Source: Veillonella infantium
Lineage (GTDB): Bacteria; Bacillota; Negativicutes; Veillonellales; Veillonellaceae
Direction of reading: 5' to 3'
Assembly: GCF_002959895.1 (NCBI RefSeq)
Contig: NZ_PPDD01000010.1
Coordinates: 171,047 to 235,046, forward strand
DNA length: 64,000 nt
Shown one piece after another: positions 8,965 to 18,571 of the stretch (position 1 is the first letter of the stretch; each line of letters starts with the position of its first letter). Made by a program: the position numbers and the translations under genes. The notes beneath the pieces were generated by a model, which saw only the letters and a list, made by a program, of their open reading frames with translations, did no database searches and was not told where the DNA came from.

Positions 8965-8980
8965 TTTATCATACGATAAA
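8965..8980. promoter_or_regulatory. Perfect inverted repeat upstream of the hydrogenase operon
   Basis: TTTATC-ATAC-GATAAA is a perfect 6-4-6 palindrome just upstream of the FNR-like box. It may be a second regulator site; the factor is unknown. Confidence 0.35.
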
Positions 8981-9060
8981 GTTCAAATATCATGATACAA
9001 TCACATTCTTACTATTTTATTATAGCACTTTATAAAACTAATAACTATAGAATTTATACA

Positions 9061-9102
9061 AAAAAAGCTGTATATAAGAGGTAATTTCTCTTATATACAG
9101 CT
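9061..9102 (-). terminator. Terminator after the thioredoxin gene
   Basis: A perfect-looking long stem (AGCTGTATATAAGAG, 9066-9080, with CTCTTATATACAGCT, 9088-9102) is followed on the minus strand by seven T. Confidence 0.9.
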
Positions 9103-9145
9103 CTGTATGCTATGTTTTTGTAAATTTTTAACAGTTATTAGACTG

Positions 9146-9475
9146 TTATATGATTTCCTTAATTAGGGCCTCAAGCACGTCAGCTTTTTTGTAACCCACA
9201 AGGGAATCAAGCATTTTGCCATCACGGAAGAATACCATGGATGGAATGCCATCGATGTCTTCTTTCAATAAAATGCCACGAAGATTTTTATCTTCCGCAT
9301 CAACGCTAAAGAATTCTACTTGACCATTAAAACGTTCTGCTACCGCTTCTACCTCTGGACGCATAACAGTACAAGGTTCGCACCAAGCAGCCCAGAAATC
9401 AACAATAGCCAAGCCTTTAGAACCAAGTACTTTTTCATCAAATTCTTGTACACTAGTAATTGCTGTAATTGCCAT
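9146..9475 (-). CDS. Thioredoxin with a WCEPC active site
   Basis: 109 aa cytoplasmic thioredoxin-fold protein. The active site reads DFWAAWCEPCTVMRPEVEAV, so the dipeptide between the cysteines is Glu-Pro, not the usual Gly-Pro. The cis-proline region is GIPSMVFFRDGK and the C-terminus is VGYKKADVLEALI. The start ATG has GGAG seven bases upstream. It reduces protein disulfides using a thioredoxin reductase that is not in the window. It has its own strong terminator, so the hydrogenase operon downstream is transcribed separately. Confidence 0.92.
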   Translation of the reverse strand: MAITAITSVQEFDEKVLGSKGLAIVDFWAAWCEPCTVMRPEVEAVAERFNGQVEFFSVDAEDKNLRGILLKEDIDGIPSMVFFRDGKMLDSLVGYKKADVLEALIKEII

Positions 9476-9516
9476 GAAGTTCTCCTAACAAAGATCTACA
9501 ATCTTATATACTATAA

Positions 9517-9544
9517 ATTATATCCTGTATATGGAAGCAAGCAA
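9517..9544 (-). promoter_or_regulatory. Candidate promoter of the thioredoxin gene
   Basis: TTGCTT (9539-9544), a 16-bp spacer and TATAAT (9517-9522) on the minus strand. The -35 element lies inside the 3' end of the RNase P RNA gene. Confidence 0.35.
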
Positions 9545-9887
9545 TCAATAAGCCGAGTTCTGTTCCGCTTGCGCGGTGACGATTATCTTTCTAGGCGTAC
9601 AGTCGCCTGCACGCTCGAGCGACACAACCCGGAAGGTAGGCGGGACCACCCTTAACCCTTCCCTATTCGGTCTTGCTCCGGATGGGGTTTACCGAGCCAG
9701 CCTGTTACCAGACTGCTGGTGAGCTCTTACCTCACCTTTCCACCCTTACCACTGGCGTGGCGGTTTCCTTTTCTATGGCACTTTCCCTAAGGTTACCCTC
9801 GCCAGACGTTATCTGGCATCCTGCCCTATGGAGCTCGGACTTTCCTCGAGTCCTATGGACTCGCAACCGTCTTTCATACTTGCTTCA
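9534..9887 (-). ncRNA. rnpB: RNase P RNA
   Basis: Catalytic RNA of RNase P, which matures the 5' ends of tRNAs. The minus strand shows the conserved core: GAGGAAAGTCCGAGCTCC near the 5' end, AGGGTGGAAAGGTGAGGTAAG, CAGGCTGGCTCGGTAAACCC and the 3' ACAGAACTCGGCTTATTG. The ends are set by the P1 helix, where GAAGCAAG at the 5' end pairs with CTTGCTTC at the 3' end. Its length of about 354 nt suits the family. Small frames across this region are not genes. Confidence 0.96.
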
Positions 9888-9891
9888 ATTC

Positions 9892-9921
9892 AGTTTATCA
9901 TAGCTAGCCCATTTGTTGCAA
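9892..9921 (-). promoter_or_regulatory. Candidate rnpB promoter
   Basis: TTGCAA (9916-9921), an 18-bp spacer and TAAACT (9892-9897) on the minus strand. The predicted start falls at the beginning of helix P1. Confidence 0.4.
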
Positions 9922-9933
9922 GAAAATGCAATA

Positions 9934-11037
9934 TTATAAGAAAAAGAAATCATTCTGTTCTGTAAAAGCTTTCACAGGAACAGATATATCTTTACTAAGT
10001 AAATAGTCACGTAAACCGCTAGCAACAATAGATTCTGTACCAAAATGTCCTGCATCAACTACAAGCAATCCAAGCTCTTTAGCTAATTGTGCATCATGAT
10101 ATTTCACATCACCTGTAACATATGCGTCTACATGCAAGCGAGCTGCATCTTTAATAAATTCAGCACCGGCACCAGAACATAGTGCTATGGATTGAATTTC
10201 TTTAGGTGCTACGCCAGCAAAACGAATATTAGCCTCTGGTAATGCTTCCTGTACCCATTCACGGAAGGTATCTAAAGTTAATGCATTTGGCAAAAGGCCG
10301 ACTCTTCCTAAATACTGAGTAGAAGCTGTAGGCTCTACTAAAGACACAACTTCATAAGCTACTTCTTCATAAGGATGTGCTGCTTTCATAGATTCAATGA
10401 CTTGGCTTAAATGAATACCATCTACAATCGCATTCACTTGTACCTCGGGTGCTACCGTCAAAGTACCTACTTCACCGATGACGGGATGAGACGCTTCATT
10501 GCCAATGAAGCGTCCTTCTCCGTGAAGACTAAAGCTACAGTACTCATAGTTACCGATTTTTCCTGCCCCTGCAGTCCCCATAGCATGACGGACCGCATCA
10601 GCAGCGCTTTCAGGTACAAAGGTAGTCACCTTATATAGAGCGTCTTCCCCGGTTTTAACAAAACCTTTTATATCTATAAGACCTAATTGATTTGCCAACA
10701 TATCATTAAGACCGCCTGGTGCAATATCGAGGTTTGTATGAGCACTATAAACGGCAATCTTCTGTTGAATCAGCTGATTAATCATTCGCCCTTGCGCCGT
10801 ATCGCAAGATAGCTGTTTTAAACCTTTAAAGATTAATGGGTGGTGGCTGACAATCAAATTGCAGTTATGCTCAATAGCATAGGCTATAGCTTCCTCAGTT
10901 ACATCTAAGGTCGTTAATACGCCTGTAACTACTGCATTGCGATCTCCTACCATAAGGCCTACATTATCCCATGATTCAGCATAGGGACGAGGTGCTAATT
11001 GTTCCATTAACGAAATAACATGTTGAACTGTTGTCAT
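9934..11037 (-). CDS. Nif3-like dinuclear metal centre protein (YqfO type)
   Basis: 367 aa, Nif3/GTP cyclohydrolase I type 2 family. Metal-binding motifs are visible: NCNLIVSHHPLIFKG, YSAHTNLDIAPGGLND and DAGHFGTESI near the C-terminus. The central insert (about residues 120-230: LYKVTTFVPESAADAVRHAM ... AHPYEEVAYEVV) is the PII-like domain found in the longer Firmicute forms. The function is unsettled in the literature. The start is taken at the ATG at 11037; a GTG three codons upstream is possible. It follows trmK by 15 bp, the same order as in many Firmicutes. Confidence 0.9.
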   Translation of the reverse strand: MTTVQHVISLMEQLAPRPYAESWDNVGLMVGDRNAVVTGVLTTLDVTEEAIAYAIEHNCNLIVSHHPLIFKGLKQLSCDTAQGRMINQLIQQKIAVYSAHTNLDIAPGGLNDMLANQLGLIDIKGFVKTGEDALYKVTTFVPESAADAVRHAMGTAGAGKIGNYEYCSFSLHGEGRFIGNEASHPVIGEVGTLTVAPEVQVNAIVDGIHLSQVIESMKAAHPYEEVAYEVVSLVEPTASTQYLGRVGLLPNALTLDTFREWVQEALPEANIRFAGVAPKEIQSIALCSGAGAEFIKDAARLHVDAYVTGDVKYHDAQLAKELGLLVVDAGHFGTESIVASGLRDYLLSKDISVPVKAFTEQNDFFFL

Positions 11038-11052
11038 ATATCTCACTTCTTT

Positions 11053-11784
11053 CTATCTATTTTCTAAAAGACTACGAAGAAACGCTACTTCATCATCTAG
11101 TTCCTTATATTTTTGGGTGTGACTCAATTTATCAGTCATACCATCAAGTGCACACTGGCGTTGGTAAATCAAATATTCAATGTATTTCTGCCAAAGAGGT
11201 GGACGTTCTTGTTCAAGAAGAGCTCCCACAGACCACAGTAAGGATTCTTCAGGCAATGCAGCATACACATTTTCTTGGATTGGTGTACCTGTATACTTTT
11301 CTACACAATCTTCGCGAATCGCTAAAAATGCAGTATATAATTTTCCTGCATCTTCAACGATGATTTCAAGGACGATAACATAGCCCTTTTGTACCATATA
11401 TTGACGTAATTCTTTTTGTCCATTCTGTGGTTGTAATACGTAGAACTCTAAAGGCTCTGGACCGGCATCTACAATATCGCGCATGAGATATCCACCCATA
11501 CCACAGCAAATGGCACCATTTAATTCGCCCTTCTCTGTTACCTTTAGACCATCCCCTAATCGACAATCTACTTTAGAAGTTAACCCACAAGATTGAACAT
11601 ATTCTTTTGCAGATTCTAAAGGTCCTTTATGCACGTCGCCAGCAATAACAAATTCAGCACGATTACGATTGATGAGTTCTACTGCTAAATATCCATGATC
11701 AGTACCAATATCAGCTATTGCATGAGCTTTTGGTACGATTGAAAACACCGCCTCTAAGCGATCCATCATAGGCCTAGGTTCCAT
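11053..11784 (-). CDS. trmK: tRNA (adenine22-N1)-methyltransferase
   Basis: 243 aa SAM-dependent methyltransferase of the TrmK/COG2384 family, which makes m1A22 in tRNA. Motif I is AIADIGTDHGYLAVELI. Further family motifs are GDVHKGPLESAKEYV, ICCGMGGYLMRDIV and FYVLQPQNGQKELRQYM. The start is the ATG at 11784, preceded by AGAGGA. An in-frame extension upstream runs through a terminator and toward a tRNA gene, so it is rejected. It forms a pair with the Nif3-like gene downstream. Confidence 0.92.
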   Translation of the reverse strand: MEPRPMMDRLEAVFSIVPKAHAIADIGTDHGYLAVELINRNRAEFVIAGDVHKGPLESAKEYVQSCGLTSKVDCRLGDGLKVTEKGELNGAICCGMGGYLMRDIVDAGPEPLEFYVLQPQNGQKELRQYMVQKGYVIVLEIIVEDAGKLYTAFLAIREDCVEKYTGTPIQENVYAALPEESLLWSVGALLEQERPPLWQKYIEYLIYQRQCALDGMTDKLSHTQKYKELDDEVAFLRSLLENR

Positions 11785-11811
11785 AATTCCTCTATTACTA
11801 TATATAAAAAT

Positions 11812-11838
11812 AACCGCCCTTGAATTCTCAAGGACGGT
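11812..11838 (-). terminator. Terminator after the CAU tRNA gene
   Basis: ACCGTCCTTGA-GAAT-TCAAGGGCGGT on the minus strand, followed by TATTTTTA. It lies 16 bases past the tRNA and ahead of trmK. Confidence 0.85.
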
Positions 11839-11853
11839 AGATATCAACATAAT

Positions 11854-11928
11854 TGGTGGGCCCACCTGGGATCGAACCAGGGACCGACCGGTTATGAGCC
11901 GGTTGCTCTACCCCTGAGCTATAGGCCC
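11854..11928 (-). tRNA. tRNA with CAU anticodon (elongator Met, or Ile2)
   Basis: A 75-nt cloverleaf on the minus strand. The acceptor GGGCCTA pairs with TGGGCCC, the discriminator is A and the CCA is encoded. The D-arm is GCTCAGGGGTAGAGC, the anticodon arm ACCGG-CTCATAA-CCGGT, and the T-arm CCTGG-TTCGATC-CCAGG. The anticodon is CAU. The first acceptor pair is a normal G-C and the anticodon stem lacks the three G-C pairs of initiators, so this is not fMet. Elongator Met and Ile2 (lysidine-modified) cannot be separated safely by eye. Confidence 0.93.
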
Positions 11929-12070
11929 ACAGTTAGTTTCTAGCTCATTAATTATACCGAATAGGCTAGTACTAAGTCAAGGCACACCGTATTTCTATAA
12001 CTGTTTCATGAGCTATATTTTGCCATATTTTCTGCAGTAGAGAACGGGCATAGACAGTAATATAACACAA

Positions 12071-12114
12071 AAGGGCTGTAACACAGTGCTAGAGAACACT
12101 GCATTACAACCCTT
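12071..12114 (-). terminator. Terminator after rpoD
   Basis: AAGGGTTGTAATGCAGTG and CACTGTGTTACAGCCCTT form a long stem on the minus strand with a T-rich end, 16 bases after the rpoD stop. Confidence 0.88.
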
Positions 12115-12129
12115 AAAAGATCCAACATC

Positions 12130-13293
12130 TTATAAGAAGTCTTTAATTTTATCGCGTTTACCACGATTGCGCAATTTAGTAAGCGCTTTGCCTTCTATTT
12201 GACGAATGCGTTCACGAGTTACATTGAAATGTTGACCTACTTCTTCCAATGTACGAGGTTTGCCGTCCTTCAAACCAAAGCGCAAAATCAATACTTGTTG
12301 CTCACGGTCAGTTAAGCATGTAAATACATCTTCAATTTGTTCTTGTAATAAGATGTAGCTAGCTGCATCGTCTGGAGCAATAGCATCTTGGTCCTCAATA
12401 AAGTCTCCCAAGTGAGAGTCTTCCTCTTCACCAATTGGAGTTTCCAATGATACTGGCTCTTGTGCGATTTTTTGAATTTCACGCACGCGCTCTACCGTAA
12501 TGCCCATACCTTCTGCGATTTCTTCTGGTAATGGTTCACGACCTTTATCTTGCAATAATTGTCTGGAAATACGAATCAATTTATTGATTGTTTCTACCAT
12601 ATGTACAGGAATACGAATCGTACGAGCTTGGTCCGCAATAGCACGAGTAATAGCTTGACGAATCCACCATGTTGCATATGTGGAGAATTTATAACCCTTT
12701 GTATAATCGAACTTATCTACAGCTTTAATAAGGCCCAAGTTACCTTCTTGAATCAAATCCAAGAATAACATGCCGCGACCTACATAACGTTTTGCAATAC
12801 TTACAACTAAGCGCAAGTTAGCATCTACCAATTTTTTCTTAGCCTTTTTGGCAAGTTGAATATCTTTATATGTAGCATCTTCTGCTGCGCCAGCTTCAAT
12901 TTGCTTTGCTAAAACGATTTCTTCATCTGCAGAAAGCAATGGGACACGACCAATTTCCTTGAGATACATACGTACAGGATCATCAATGTTAACACCAGAG
13001 TCTACACTTAAATCGATGGAGATATTCTTTTCACTAGAAGTATCTTCTTCATCCTCTTCTTCTGGTTCTATTGGATTAGCGTCCGCATCCTCACTGTCGA
13101 TATCAGCCACTACTTCAATATTTAATTTACCAAATGTAGTATAAATATCGTCTAATTGTTCCGCAGTAAGTCCAGTTTGCTCATGAAGAGCATCTGAAAT
13201 CTCTGATTGTGTCAACACGCCGGTTTTTCGGCCTTTTTCAAGAAGTTGTTCTACAATCTCCTCTATTTGACTTTTTTGTACTTTCTTAGCCAC
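12130..13293 (-). CDS. rpoD: Primary RNA polymerase sigma factor (sigma-70/SigA)
   Basis: 387 aa housekeeping sigma factor. The region order is clear. Region 1.1 is at residues 1-70, then a very acidic stretch ([20 protein letters not shown]). Region 1.2/2 begins [20 protein letters not shown], and region 2.4 contains [20 protein letters not shown]. Region 3 is [14 protein letters not shown], and the region 4 helix-turn-helix is [20 protein letters not shown]. The start is a GTG with GGAG six bases upstream. It sits 24 bp after dnaG, the classic primase-sigma operon, and ends in its own terminator. Confidence 0.98.
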   Translation of the reverse strand: MAKKVQKSQIEEIVEQLLEKGRKTGVLTQSEISDALHEQTGLTAEQLDDIYTTFGKLNIEVVADIDSEDADANPIEPEEEDEEDTSSEKNISIDLSVDSGVNIDDPVRMYLKEIGRVPLLSADEEIVLAKQIEAGAAEDATYKDIQLAKKAKKKLVDANLRLVVSIAKRYVGRGMLFLDLIQEGNLGLIKAVDKFDYTKGYKFSTYATWWIRQAITRAIADQARTIRIPVHMVETINKLIRISRQLLQDKGREPLPEEIAEGMGITVERVREIQKIAQEPVSLETPIGEEEDSHLGDFIEDQDAIAPDDAASYILLQEQIEDVFTCLTDREQQVLILRFGLKDGKPRTLEEVGQHFNVTRERIRQIEGKALTKLRNRGKRDKIKDFL

Positions 13294-13316
13294 AGCGCTC
13301 TCCTTCTTACATTATA

Positions 13317-15089
13317 TTACTTAGACCATTCTCTAATTAAGTTCTGTATTTCCTGACACTTATGTAATTCGCTAATAAATGTCGAATCTCCTGCCCGTTT
13401 TAATTGATCCGCCATAATTGAATGCGCTTTATACTGTTCACGCAATGAATGAATCCTGATCTTGCGGATTAATCCAGGCACTTGTACCTTATATTCATCG
13501 TCACTCATAACAACCAATCTAGAGTAAATATCATACTCCGATGGGGATAAAACAGATTGAATGGCAGTATCATCTAGACGACCTTCTTGTTTAAATAAGG
13601 TGAATATCTTTTCTATTATACCTCGATATTCAATTTTTTCAAAGTCTTCTAATGGCAAATAGCTCATCATATGTTGTAACACTTCACCATCTGTAAAGGC
13701 TAAGGACAATAATTTTTCTGCATCACCTTTAGGTAAATCCTGTGTTGGCAACGGTGTAGACGCAGTATCAACCAATTCAATTTGTCCTTTTTTTACATAG
13801 TCTCGGAAATATCTAAAAATACTACTATTATCAAGCCATAGTGGTAATGCCAATGTCTTTAGAGCATCATCCCGTTGTGTTTGACTATCTATATTAGCAA
13901 TATATGGGAATACATCAGCCATAACAGCTTGCTTCCCTTCCGTATTATTTGTGTCGTGTTTAATTAAGGACTCACTTAATAAATAATCAAGAGGCTTAAC
14001 CGCTTTAGCCACTAAATCTTTAAATGCTTGTCCTCCATGATTACGCACATAATCATCTGGATCCTTACCATCTGGCATAGCCAGAACACGCACCTTAAAG
14101 TCCGTATTTTGTAATAATTCTATAGCCCTAGCTGCTGCTTGACGACCTGCACCATCCATATCATAGGCCAGCACAATTTCATCAGCCTGCCTCATTAATA
14201 TATTACCATGATCTCGTGTATAAGCCGTCCCCAAGGATGCTACTACATTAGTAACACCATGGTTATGAGCAGATATAACGTCCATATACCCTTCCACAAG
14301 GATAGCCTGTCTCTCTTGACGAATAGATTTATAAGCCTTATCAAAGGCAAATAATAGTTTTCCCTTTTCAAAGATGGCTGATTCTGGTGAGTTTAAATAT
14401 TTTGGCGTGCTGTCATCCATAACACGACCACCAAAGGCAACTACACGACCTTTACCATCCATAATAGGAAACATAATTCGGTTTCTAAAGAAATCGTAAA
14501 ACTGTCCCTTTTGGTTTTTACGGACCAGATTCAACTCCAAGAGAATAGAATCATCGATACCACGTTCGTGAAAGGCGCGATACAACTTATCCCAACCATC
14601 TGGAGCAAAGCCTAATTTGAATTTTTCAATTGTATCTTTTGTAAGGCCCCGTTTTTTTAAGTAATCAAGGCCCACCTTACCAATCGATGTTTGAGTAAGG
14701 CAGTTATGGAAAAATGTAGCCGCTAATTCTGAAGCTTCATATAGTTTTTTTCGTCGTTCATCTCGAGCTCGTTGTTCTGGTGAAAGTTTTGCCTCCGGCA
14801 AGGGAATATTAGCACGATTAGCAAGCCGCTCTAGAACCTCTACAAAGCTTAAATGCTCTAGTTCCATGAGGAATTTAATGACATTCCCCGATGCATGACA
14901 GCCAAAACAATAATAAAAGCCCTTTTCAGGGGCAACACTAAAGGACGGCGTCTTTTCATTATGAAATGGACAACAACCCCAATAGTTCTTGCCCCGTTTC
15001 TTTAAAGCTACATGCTCGGATATTACAGATACAATATCATTTGCATCTTTGATTTGTTCAATCAATTCATTTTCAAAATATCTGCTCAT
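13317..15089 (-). CDS. dnaG: DNA primase
   Basis: 590 aa enzyme that makes RNA primers at the replication fork. The N-terminal zinc ribbon is CCPFHNEKTPSFSV ... YYCFGCHASGN (about residues 38-65). The catalytic TOPRIM domain holds ILVEGYMDVI, VASLGTAYT and VLAYDMDGAGRQAAARA. The last ~150 residues form the helicase-binding domain. The ATG at 15089 has GGAGG eight bases upstream, so it is preferred over a TTG two codons earlier. It is transcribed together with rpoD. Confidence 0.97.
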   Translation of the reverse strand: MSRYFENELIEQIKDANDIVSVISEHVALKKRGKNYWGCCPFHNEKTPSFSVAPEKGFYYCFGCHASGNVIKFLMELEHLSFVEVLERLANRANIPLPEAKLSPEQRARDERRKKLYEASELAATFFHNCLTQTSIGKVGLDYLKKRGLTKDTIEKFKLGFAPDGWDKLYRAFHERGIDDSILLELNLVRKNQKGQFYDFFRNRIMFPIMDGKGRVVAFGGRVMDDSTPKYLNSPESAIFEKGKLLFAFDKAYKSIRQERQAILVEGYMDVISAHNHGVTNVVASLGTAYTRDHGNILMRQADEIVLAYDMDGAGRQAAARAIELLQNTDFKVRVLAMPDGKDPDDYVRNHGGQAFKDLVAKAVKPLDYLLSESLIKHDTNNTEGKQAVMADVFPYIANIDSQTQRDDALKTLALPLWLDNSSIFRYFRDYVKKGQIELVDTASTPLPTQDLPKGDAEKLLSLAFTDGEVLQHMMSYLPLEDFEKIEYRGIIEKIFTLFKQEGRLDDTAIQSVLSPSEYDIYSRLVVMSDDEYKVQVPGLIRKIRIHSLREQYKAHSIMADQLKRAGDSTFISELHKCQEIQNLIREWSK

Positions 15090-15205
15090 AGCCAACGCCT
15101 CCTTCCCTTATATATATTAATTCGATATACAAATAAAAAATCCTCTATTTGTAAAGTAATTTAATCAATTATCGAGTCAACCGGTTTAATAACCGATACG
15201 AATCA

Positions 15206-15248
15206 TAGGAATCATCATCTATTAAAGATCAATACATAAGGATTCCTA
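15206..15248. repeat. Widely spaced inverted repeat upstream of dnaG
   Basis: TAGGAAT (15206-15212) and ATTCCTA (15242-15248) are perfect inverted copies about 29 bases apart. They lie in the 250-bp spacer between dnaG and the rny terminator. A smaller palindrome, CGGTT-TAAT-AACCG, lies just before them. No function is known. Confidence 0.3.
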
Positions 15249-15291
15249 TACTCCGTATCTTTAAATTATATGCAAATGAAATTTGATAATA

Positions 15292-15320
15292 ATAGGCTGC
15301 AATGAATCATTGCAGCCTAT
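15292..15320 (-). terminator. Terminator after rny
   Basis: A perfect 14-1-14 inverted repeat (ATAGGCTGCAATGA and partner) lies 20 bases past the rny stop, with AT-rich sequence following on the minus strand. Confidence 0.75.
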
Positions 15321-15339
15321 ACTTATCGCTTATAGCATA

Positions 15340-16905
15340 TTATTTTGCGTAATCCACAACGCGAGTTTCACGAATAATTACGACCTTAATTTGGCCTGGA
15401 TATTCGAGTTCAGACTCGATGCGTTTTACGATATTCCGAACAAGTAATGTAGACTCAGCTTCATCAATCTTATCCGGTTTTACTACAACGCGAATCTCAC
15501 GACCTGCTTGAATAGCAAAGCATTTTTCAACGCCTTCGAAGGATTCAGCGATTTCTTCCAATTTAGATAAACGTTTTAAGTAGTTTTCTAATGTTTCTCG
15601 ACGTGCTCCTGGACGAGCCGCAGAGATAGCATCAGCAGCTGCTACTAATACAGCTTCTACAGATTGGAACTCTTCATCACCATGATGAGCGCCAATGCAG
15701 TTAATTACTGCTGCGCTTTCACGATATTTACGAGCCACATCAACACCGATTTGAACATGAGAACCTTCAAGTTCACGGTCTAATGCTTTACCAATATCAT
15801 GGATCAAACCACCTCGTTTAGCCAATGTTACATCACAGCCTAGTTCAGCTGCCATCAAACCTGCTAAATGAGATACTTCAATAGAATGTTTCAAAACGTT
15901 TTGACCGTAACTAGTACGATATTTCAAACGACCTAAAATCTTAACAATTTCAGGATGTAAGCCATGAACATCAGCTTCAAATGTTGCTTGTTCACCAGCT
16001 TCTTTAATAGTTTGGTCAACCTCTTTACGAGCTTTACCAACCATTTCTTCAATACGAGCTGGATGGATACGACCATCTACAATCAATTTTTCTAAAGCAA
16101 TACGAGCCACTTCACGACGAATTGGGTCGAAGCCAGAAAGAATAACTGCTTCTGGTGTGTCATCGATAATCAAGTCAATACCTGTTAATGTTTCGAGTGC
16201 ACGAATATTACGGCCCTCACGACCAATAATGCGGCCTTTCATTTCATCATTAGGCAATGCCACTACGGATACGGTAGTCTCCGCCACATGGTCAGCTGCG
16301 CAACGTTGGATTGCAGAGGAGATAATTTCTTTTGCTTTTTTCTCCGCATCATCCTTAGCTTGCTGCTCCATTTCCTTAACCATAATTGCCGTTTCATGAC
16401 GAATCTCTTGTTCTACATTTGTTAACAAGATATTCTTAGCTTCTTCAAATGTCATGCCAGAAATACGTTCTAACTCTGCCATTTGTTTTTCATACAAAGC
16501 TTCAATTTTTTCACGGCTTTGGGCTAAGTCAGCTTCTTTGCGATGTAAAGCTTCCTCTTTGTGTTCAATATTGTCTAATTTTTTATCCAAAGATTCTTCT
16601 TTTTGAAGAATACGACGTTCCATACGTTGAAGTTCAGAACGGCGATCTTTATTTTCTCGTTCTACATCAGAACGGAGCTTATGAATTTCTTCTTTCGCTT
16701 CTAATAAAGCTTCTTTCTTTTTAGACTCAGCTGTGCGCTCACCATTTGCGATGATGCGTGCAGCCTCTTGTTCAGCTTGATTCAGTTTTCCTTCAGCAAT
16801 ATTTTTTCTAAAAAAATAGCCTGCCCCTAGTCCAATCAGTACCATTACCACTGCAATTAGACAATACTCTAAAATATGTCCCACATCTTCTAAAATCTGT
16901 CTCAC
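15340..16905 (-). CDS. rny: Ribonuclease Y
   Basis: 521 aa membrane-anchored endoribonuclease that starts mRNA decay. Order: an N-terminal membrane helix ([19 protein letters not shown]), a long charged coiled coil (about residues 30-190), a KH domain with [17 protein letters not shown], and an HD domain with [15 protein letters not shown] and [11 protein letters not shown]. The C-terminus is [14 protein letters not shown]. The start is uncertain. The GTG at 16905 is part of the Shine-Dalgarno sequence AGGAGGTGA itself, while an in-frame ATT at 16896 lies at ideal distance from it. No ATG occurs before the membrane helix. I give the longest frame here. Confidence 0.96.
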   Translation of the reverse strand: MRQILEDVGHILEYCLIAVVMVLIGLGAGYFFRKNIAEGKLNQAEQEAARIIANGERTAESKKKEALLEAKEEIHKLRSDVERENKDRRSELQRMERRILQKEESLDKKLDNIEHKEEALHRKEADLAQSREKIEALYEKQMAELERISGMTFEEAKNILLTNVEQEIRHETAIMVKEMEQQAKDDAEKKAKEIISSAIQRCAADHVAETTVSVVALPNDEMKGRIIGREGRNIRALETLTGIDLIIDDTPEAVILSGFDPIRREVARIALEKLIVDGRIHPARIEEMVGKARKEVDQTIKEAGEQATFEADVHGLHPEIVKILGRLKYRTSYGQNVLKHSIEVSHLAGLMAAELGCDVTLAKRGGLIHDIGKALDRELEGSHVQIGVDVARKYRESAAVINCIGAHHGDEEFQSVEAVLVAAADAISAARPGARRETLENYLKRLSKLEEIAESFEGVEKCFAIQAGREIRVVVKPDKIDEAESTLLVRNIVKRIESELEYPGQIKVVIIRETRVVDYAK

Positions 16906-17012
16906 CTCCTCTTAAATTCTCAAAATCGAGCTTTCATGCTCCTTTTTATGCCCTTCATGCATTAAATTATCATTTAGCCATATCATCATATAAATAAATA
17001 AGGCTATTATTA

Positions 17013-17041
17013 ATTTTAGACTTGAAAGCCCTTTCTGTCAA
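17013..17041 (-). promoter_or_regulatory. Sigma-70 promoter for rny
   Basis: TTGACA (17036-17041), a 17-bp spacer and TAAAAT (17013-17018) on the minus strand, about 110 bases upstream of the rny start. The -35 is a perfect consensus. Confidence 0.75.
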
Positions 17042-17080
17042 GATTTTACAAGCCTGGTAAGGCCTCAGAAAAAGTACTAT

Positions 17081-17524
17081 CTATTCATAAAAATCATTGC
17101 ACACAACTTGGATAGTACTCGTTGAAAACCCTCTATATTTGAGAAAATTAAAGACTTTTACACGAGGAGTGCAGTCCTCATTGAGAATGGAACCAAATTT
17201 TTTCTCCACCACACGATAAGCGGCTTTCACTTCATCATAATCAGAGATTTCCGGAGGCACAGTAAGACCTCTAAGTTTCATCTTTTGCTTAATCATGTAG
17301 GCGCCGTATTTTTGTTCTTTCATCAAATAGTTTAATACTTGTTCAGACAGGCGCTCATCATTGATATAATCATAGTCTCTAAGGCGTTCGAGGACCCTCT
17401 CAATGATTGGGTCCTCGATTTGTTTACGTCTCATTTTTTGTGTCAGTTCATAGGAACTTAGAAATCGTTGAGCTAGGAAGCGATACGCTTGATCCATAGC
17501 AGCTTGCATCGTTTCTTCACTCAT
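17081..17524 (-). CDS. recX: Regulatory protein RecX
   Basis: 147 aa modulator that binds RecA filaments and limits recombinase activity. Three helical repeats fit the family: AYRFLAQRFLSSYELTQKM, then VLERLRDYDYINDERLSEQ and YGAYMIKQKMKLRGL, with a C-terminal KVFNFLKYRGFSTSTIQVV. It lies 2 bp after the recA stop, so the two are co-transcribed and production follows RecA. Family identity rests on these motifs and the recA context. Confidence 0.93.
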   Translation of the reverse strand: MSEETMQAAMDQAYRFLAQRFLSSYELTQKMRRKQIEDPIIERVLERLRDYDYINDERLSEQVLNYLMKEQKYGAYMIKQKMKLRGLTVPPEISDYDEVKAAYRVVEKKFGSILNEDCTPRVKVFNFLKYRGFSTSTIQVVCNDFYE

Positions 17525-17526
17525 GA

Positions 17527-18567
17527 TTACACTTCTTCAGTTACTTCTTCACCGATTACATCGATTTCTTCAGTGCCAACCGCTAATGTATCGCGAATAA
17601 TACGATCAATCTCATCAGCAATTTGTGGATTGTCGAGCAAGTATTGTTTAGCCGCCTCTTTACCTTGGCCCATACGTTCCCCATTGTAGGAATACCATGC
17701 ACCAGATTTATTGATAATTTCCATATTTGTACCAATATCGATAAGAGTACCTGCTTTAGAAATACCTTCACCATACATCAAGTCAAATTCTGCTGTTTTG
17801 AATGGAGGTGCTACTTTGTTTTTAACTACTTTAACTTTAGTGCGAGCACCAACGTTTTCGTTGTTAGCTTTAATAAGTTCACCCTTACGAACATCAAGGC
17901 GTACAGAAGAATAGAATTTCAATGCACGACCACCTGTTGTAGTTTCAGGGTTCCCAAACATTACGCCTACTTTTTCACGCAATTGGTTGATAAAGATAAC
18001 AACAGTTTTAGACTTGCTAATAATACCAGTCAATTTACGCAATGCTTTACTCATCAAACGAGCTTGAAGACCTACGTGAGCATCGCCCATTTCGCCTTCG
18101 ATTTCAGCTTTAGGAACTAAAGCTGCAACGGAGTCAACTACGACGATATCTACAGCGCCACTGCGAACTAAAGCCTCTGTAATTTCAAGAGCTTGTTCAC
18201 CATTATCTGGTTGAGAAATCAATAGATTATTAATATCTACACCTAAGTTACGAGCATATACAGGATCCATCGCATGTTCCGCATCAATAAAAGCCGCAAT
18301 GCCACCTTGTTTTTGCGCTTCTGCTACAGCATGAAGCGCTACTGTTGTTTTACCAGAAGATTCTGGACCGTAAATTTCAATTACACGGCCGCGAGGGAAG
18401 CCCCCTACACCAACAGCGATATCGATAGCAAGAGAACCGGAGGAGATAACCTCTACGTTCATGCGATCAGCTGCTTCACCAAGACGCATAATAGCGCCTT
18501 TACCAAAATCTTTTTCAATTTGTTTTAACGCGTTATCCAACGCTGCTTGTCTGCCATCTACAGCCAT
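17527..18567 (-). CDS. recA: Recombinase RecA
   Basis: 346 aa ATP-dependent strand-exchange protein and SOS co-protease. The Walker A motif is [16 protein letters not shown], Walker B is [12 protein letters not shown], and the L1/L2 and C-terminal regions match the family ([34 protein letters not shown]). There is no intein or insertion. It follows cinA by 4 bp and precedes recX by 2 bp, the common cinA-recA-recX arrangement. I see no obvious LexA box immediately upstream, because it sits inside an operon. Confidence 0.99.
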   Translation of the reverse strand: MAVDGRQAALDNALKQIEKDFGKGAIMRLGEAADRMNVEVISSGSLAIDIAVGVGGFPRGRVIEIYGPESSGKTTVALHAVAEAQKQGGIAAFIDAEHAMDPVYARNLGVDINNLLISQPDNGEQALEITEALVRSGAVDIVVVDSVAALVPKAEIEGEMGDAHVGLQARLMSKALRKLTGIISKSKTVVIFINQLREKVGVMFGNPETTTGGRALKFYSSVRLDVRKGELIKANNENVGARTKVKVVKNKVAPPFKTAEFDLMYGEGISKAGTLIDIGTNMEIINKSGAWYSYNGERMGQGKEAAKQYLLDNPQIADEIDRIIRDTLAVGTEEIDVIGEEVTEEV

Positions 18568-18571
18568 TATT

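Noticed and set aside
9673..9903. Plus-strand frame through RNase P RNA
   Set aside because: The conserved rnpB core explains the sequence.
11785..11865. N-terminal extension of trmK
   Set aside because: It would read through a clear terminator and into the end of a tRNA gene.
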